This document shows positions 61,462 through 64,000 of a stretch of DNA of 64,000 nt, piece after piece. The notes beneath the pieces were generated by a model. That model did no database searches and was not told where the DNA came from. It was given only the letters and a program-made list of their open reading frames with translations. The translations under genes were made by a program, and so were the position numbers. The stretch spans positions 1 to 64,000 of the forward strand of contig CANRJF010000004.1 in the NCBI GenBank assembly GCA_947630855.1. The letters run 5' to 3'. The number at the start of each line of letters is the position of its first letter. Position 1 is the first letter of the stretch. Source of the DNA: an uncultured Lachnospiraceae bacterium. GTDB lineage: Bacteria; Bacillota; Clostridia; Lachnospirales; Lachnospiraceae.

Positions 61462-62841
61462 CTACTCATTTTTCCCTGCCAGTATTCTTGCGTTTTCCGC
61501 CACTCTTGCTTTCCCCAGGGGATATAAAAATTTAAGGGACAACGCCAGCAGGAAAAATCCCAGTGCCGGGACAAGACAGGTAATCATATAGATTCCCTTT
61601 ACCACATCCTCGTCAAAAGCCGTTGCCTGGGTGTAACCGATAATACTTAACAAAATACCGCTTAACCCGGAAGACGCTGCCTGGCCTAGCTTTCTTGCAA
61701 AGGAATACACCGCGTAAATCGTCCCGTCAGCCCGCTCTCCCATGTGCACCTGTGTATCATCAATGACATCTGTTATCATTGCCCATGTAATCAGGGAAAA
61801 AATGGCAAGACCGATGTAGGCAATCCCAAACATAATAACAAATACCCAGGCATTGGTTGTTTTCATAAAATAAGTGATTACCAGCACGGCTCCGCTGAAA
61901 ACCGCCGATATTACCCCCAGTTCTTTCCTGCCCAATTTTTCCGACAATTTCACTGTAAATATGGCACAAACTAATGTGACGGCAACTCCCACAAAACTGG
62001 AAACAGACTGTGCAGCCACGTTTCCGAAATAATTAGGGTAAACATAAGACGCCATTCCCGATAAAGTAAGCTGTGCCATAAGCATACACACGGAACTTAC
62101 AATAATTCCAATCAGGGGACGGTTTTTCCCCAGGCTTACCAAAAGTTCTTTTAAATTGAATTTTTCCGTTTTTTTCGGCACTTTCACCCTTTCCGTGGTG
62201 ATTGTGTAACAGATAAGATAACAGATAACCGCCCCGATAGAACAAGCCAGAGCGGCAAGCATCATCTTCCTGCCGGACAGCACACTGTTTCCCCCCGCAT
62301 CCCTGTAATAAACCACTAAGGGCAGCACCACTCCGATGATGGTAGACGCTAAAGATGCCCCGATGGTACGGAAATTGGATAGCTGCGCCCTGTCCCTTGG
62401 TTCCCCGGAAATGGCAGACGCCATGGCTCCATAAGGAATATTAATGCTGGTATAAAATACACTCCCCCACAGGATATAGGTAAAAAACATCCAGAAAATT
62501 TTAAATCCCATGGGCATATCCGCAAACCAGGAAGCGTACATAAGAAAGGACGCCACCGCCACCGGGCCGCACATCCTTCTAATCCAGGGCAGAAATTTGC
62601 CCCGGGGTTTAGGCTGGCTCCTGTCTACAATCTCTCCCATTGCCACATCGGTAAAGGCGTCCAAAAACCGTGCCAGCATCATCATAATGCCTACCAGACC
62701 GCCGGAAACCCCCATAACATCCGTATAAAACTTCATTAAAAACATTGTGGACAGGATAAACATAAAGTCATTGCCGAAATCTCCAAACATATAGCCGATT
62801 TTATCCGGAAACCCAAATTTTTTTACTTCTTGTTTTTCCAT
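61462..62841 (-). CDS. GPH-family glycoside/hexuronide:cation symporter
   Basis: A 459-residue secondary transporter with twelve expected helices. The N-terminal segment KIGYMFGDFGNDFMFILS, the loop PKPRGKFLPWIRRMCGP and the second-half MGERADGTIYAVYSFARKLGQA are signatures of the glycoside-pentoside-hexuronide group. It lies 10 bp after a beta-glucuronidase gene and so probably imports glucuronides. GGGGGAGA precedes the ATG. Confidence 0.92.
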   Translation of the reverse strand: MEKQEVKKFGFPDKIGYMFGDFGNDFMFILSTMFLMKFYTDVMGVSGGLVGIMMMLARFLDAFTDVAMGEIVDRSQPKPRGKFLPWIRRMCGPVAVASFLMYASWFADMPMGFKIFWMFFTYILWGSVFYTSINIPYGAMASAISGEPRDRAQLSNFRTIGASLASTIIGVVLPLVVYYRDAGGNSVLSGRKMMLAALACSIGAVICYLICYTITTERVKVPKKTEKFNLKELLVSLGKNRPLIGIIVSSVCMLMAQLTLSGMASYVYPNYFGNVAAQSVSSFVGVAVTLVCAIFTVKLSEKLGRKELGVISAVFSGAVLVITYFMKTTNAWVFVIMFGIAYIGLAIFSLITWAMITDVIDDTQVHMGERADGTIYAVYSFARKLGQAASSGLSGILLSIIGYTQATAFDEDVVKGIYMITCLVPALGFFLLALSLKFLYPLGKARVAENARILAGKNE

Positions 62842-62851
62842 AATTCTCCCC

Positions 62852-64000
62852 CTATGCTTTTTGTCCTTTATAATCTGAGGGAAGTTTTTCCCAGCGTTCC
62901 TTTAACAGGTATGCCACATCCTTTGGCTGTCTCTGCCTGGTAAAGACGCCTTTCTTATTTCCGTTGACACGAAGTATTCCTTCCGTTGTCTGAAAATCCG
63001 CAAAATTCCAAATCTGTTCCCCCTTAATAAAATCATAGCTGTCAAATACTTGATGGGTCATATCCAGATATTCCCTTTGATATTCCTGGCTCCACATAAC
63101 AGAGGGCAGTTTATGCTCACTTGCCAGGGTATCCGCCCCATATTCTGAGAAAATAAAAGGTTTATTTAATTTTAAGTTTTTCCAGCCGTCCAGCTCTTTC
63201 CTGAAAAGTTCCTCTGCGTCGCAAATCTCATATCCTCCTTTAACATACCAGCCATAGTACCGGTTTAAGGCAATAATATCGCTAAAATTATAGCACTTGC
63301 AGGTATCCGGGAGAGAGTTCATCACCAGGGCAAATGTCCTTGGGCGTTTCTGCGGGTCTAACTCCAGGGCTTTACGGAATACTTCTTCAAAATAGGGCAC
63401 AGCGGCTTCATTGGTACTCTCCGGCTCATTGAGAAGGCTCCAGGCAATGACACAGGGATGATTTTTATCCCTGACAATCAGTTCTTCCAAAGCTTTTAAA
63501 TGTGCCTTTAACAATTCTCCCGTAGTTTCTTTCTCAAAAAAAGCTGTCTGCTTTCCTGTGCTTGCCTCCATAAAATTCATAAGGCTGGCAAAAAGCCCTA
63601 CCGCCGCCACCTCATCTATGACAAGAAAGCCTTCCCTGTCCGCCATCTGATAGATTTCTTCGCTGTAAGGATAATGGGCAGTACGGAAGGAATTGGCGCC
63701 AATCCATTTCATAAGTTCAAAATCCCGCTTCATCACATTGATATCAAAGCCCCGTCCTACAATATCCGCATCCTCATGTTTTCCAAAACCTTTCAGGTAA
63801 ACAGGCTTTTTGTTCAGTAAAATATTTTCCCCCTGAATTTCTACGGTGCGGATTCCGATTTCCTGTTCATAACAGTCAATGACTTCTTCCCCGTCAACAA
63901 TACACACTTTAAGACAGTATAAATACCCGTCTCCCACCTGCCATAAATGGGCATGTTCCACATGCAAAGCGCCCTCTTTTCCTGAGCTATCCGCCACTTT
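62852..64000 (-). CDS. uidA: Beta-glucuronidase (GH2), C-terminal part
   Basis: The last 382 codons of a GH2 enzyme; the 5' end runs off the window. The barrel holds GFGKHEDADIVGRGFD, acid/base Glu in AWSLLNEPES and nucleophile Glu in FIFSEYGADTLAS. GNKKGVFTR near the end contains the Asn-x-Lys pair that recognises the glucuronate carboxylate in known beta-glucuronidases, which sets it apart from beta-galactosidases. With the transporter downstream it forms a glucuronide-use unit typical of gut bacteria. No lesion is visible in the portion present. Confidence 0.92.
   Translation of the reverse strand, partial: KVADSSGKEGALHVEHAHLWQVGDGYLYCLKVCIVDGEEVIDCYEQEIGIRTVEIQGENILLNKKPVYLKGFGKHEDADIVGRGFDINVMKRDFELMKWIGANSFRTAHYPYSEEIYQMADREGFLVIDEVAAVGLFASLMNFMEASTGKQTAFFEKETTGELLKAHLKALEELIVRDKNHPCVIAWSLLNEPESTNEAAVPYFEEVFRKALELDPQKRPRTFALVMNSLPDTCKCYNFSDIIALNRYYGWYVKGGYEICDAEELFRKELDGWKNLKLNKPFIFSEYGADTLASEHKLPSVMWSQEYQREYLDMTHQVFDSYDFIKGEQIWNFADFQTTEGILRVNGNKKGVFTRQRQPKDVAYLLKERWEKLPSDYKGQKA

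Noticed and set aside
1-64000. CRISPR array, tRNA or rRNA genes, IS elements
   Set aside because: No regularly spaced direct repeats, cloverleaf-like genes, rRNA signatures or transposase motifs were recognised by eye on either strand; a covariance-model scan would be decisive.

Overview
The window looks like chromosomal DNA from a spore-forming gut Firmicute, most likely a Lachnospiraceae member (Clostridia). Grounds: moderate GC content; strong AGGAGG-type ribosome binding sites; SpoVA and PdaA sporulation proteins; the DapL route to diaminopimelate; a GSI-type glutamine synthetase with an ANTAR partner; a reversed-domain GH3 glucosidase; and a beta-glucuronidase beside a GPH sugar transporter. 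No rRNA, tRNA, CRISPR array, phage or insertion sequence was recognised. Species level cannot be read from the sequence alone.

Layout. 0-2 kb: typA (+). 2-7 kb (-): hisA (eukaryote-type), glnA, ANTAR regulator, dapF, dapL. 7-13.4 kb (-): a cytoplasmic signalling operon with two paralogous pairs of PAS histidine kinase and HD-GYP response regulator, a CheR methyltransferase between the pairs and an HPt protein at the end. 13.5-19.6 kb (-): a polar amino acid ABC transporter behind an attenuator-like leader, a class I amidotransferase, a cytidylate-kinase-like protein and a broken GH3 beta-glucosidase. 19.6-20.2 kb: a 584-bp imperfect inverted repeat. 20.2-25.2 kb: a MacA/FtsX-type export pair without its ATPase (-) and an intracellular GH13 amylase (+). 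25.2-29.4 kb (-): clpX, clpS, clpA, with clpX and clpA both interrupted. 29.7-37.4 kb (-): ilvE, a VanRS-like two-component system, larB/larC and a methyltransferase. 37.4-39.4 kb: a PIN/AbrB pair and a LacI regulator. 39.4-44.8 kb: a sporulation and envelope cluster (spoVAA-AB-AC behind a sigma-G-like promoter, a YkuD L,D-transpeptidase, a PAP2 protein, pdaA). 44.9-47.5 kb: ferredoxin, flavin reductase, CDF transporter, DeoR regulator. 47.6-52.6 kb (-): a fructose PTS operon fruK-fruA-ptsH-ptsI. 52.6-61.4 kb (-): a secreted nuclease, lactate dehydrogenase, and an operon of ydcF, HEAT-methyltransferase, TetM-like GTPase fused to a YacP/Rae1-like NYN nuclease, and a membrane protein. 61.5-64 kb (-): a GPH transporter and a partial beta-glucuronidase.

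Two themes stand out. First, five genes carry ORF-breaking lesions (HPt UGA, kinase frameshift, GH3 deletion, clpA frameshift, clpX UAG), so either this genome is decaying locally or the assembly has base-level errors. Second, the 54.7-61.4 kb operon joins a ribosomal A-site GTPase to an A-site mRNA nuclease domain, next to an RNA-methyltransferase-like protein, and is the best candidate for an undescribed system. Two families of short dispersed inverted repeats recur between genes; one sits in sense orientation in the 5' leaders of four genes.
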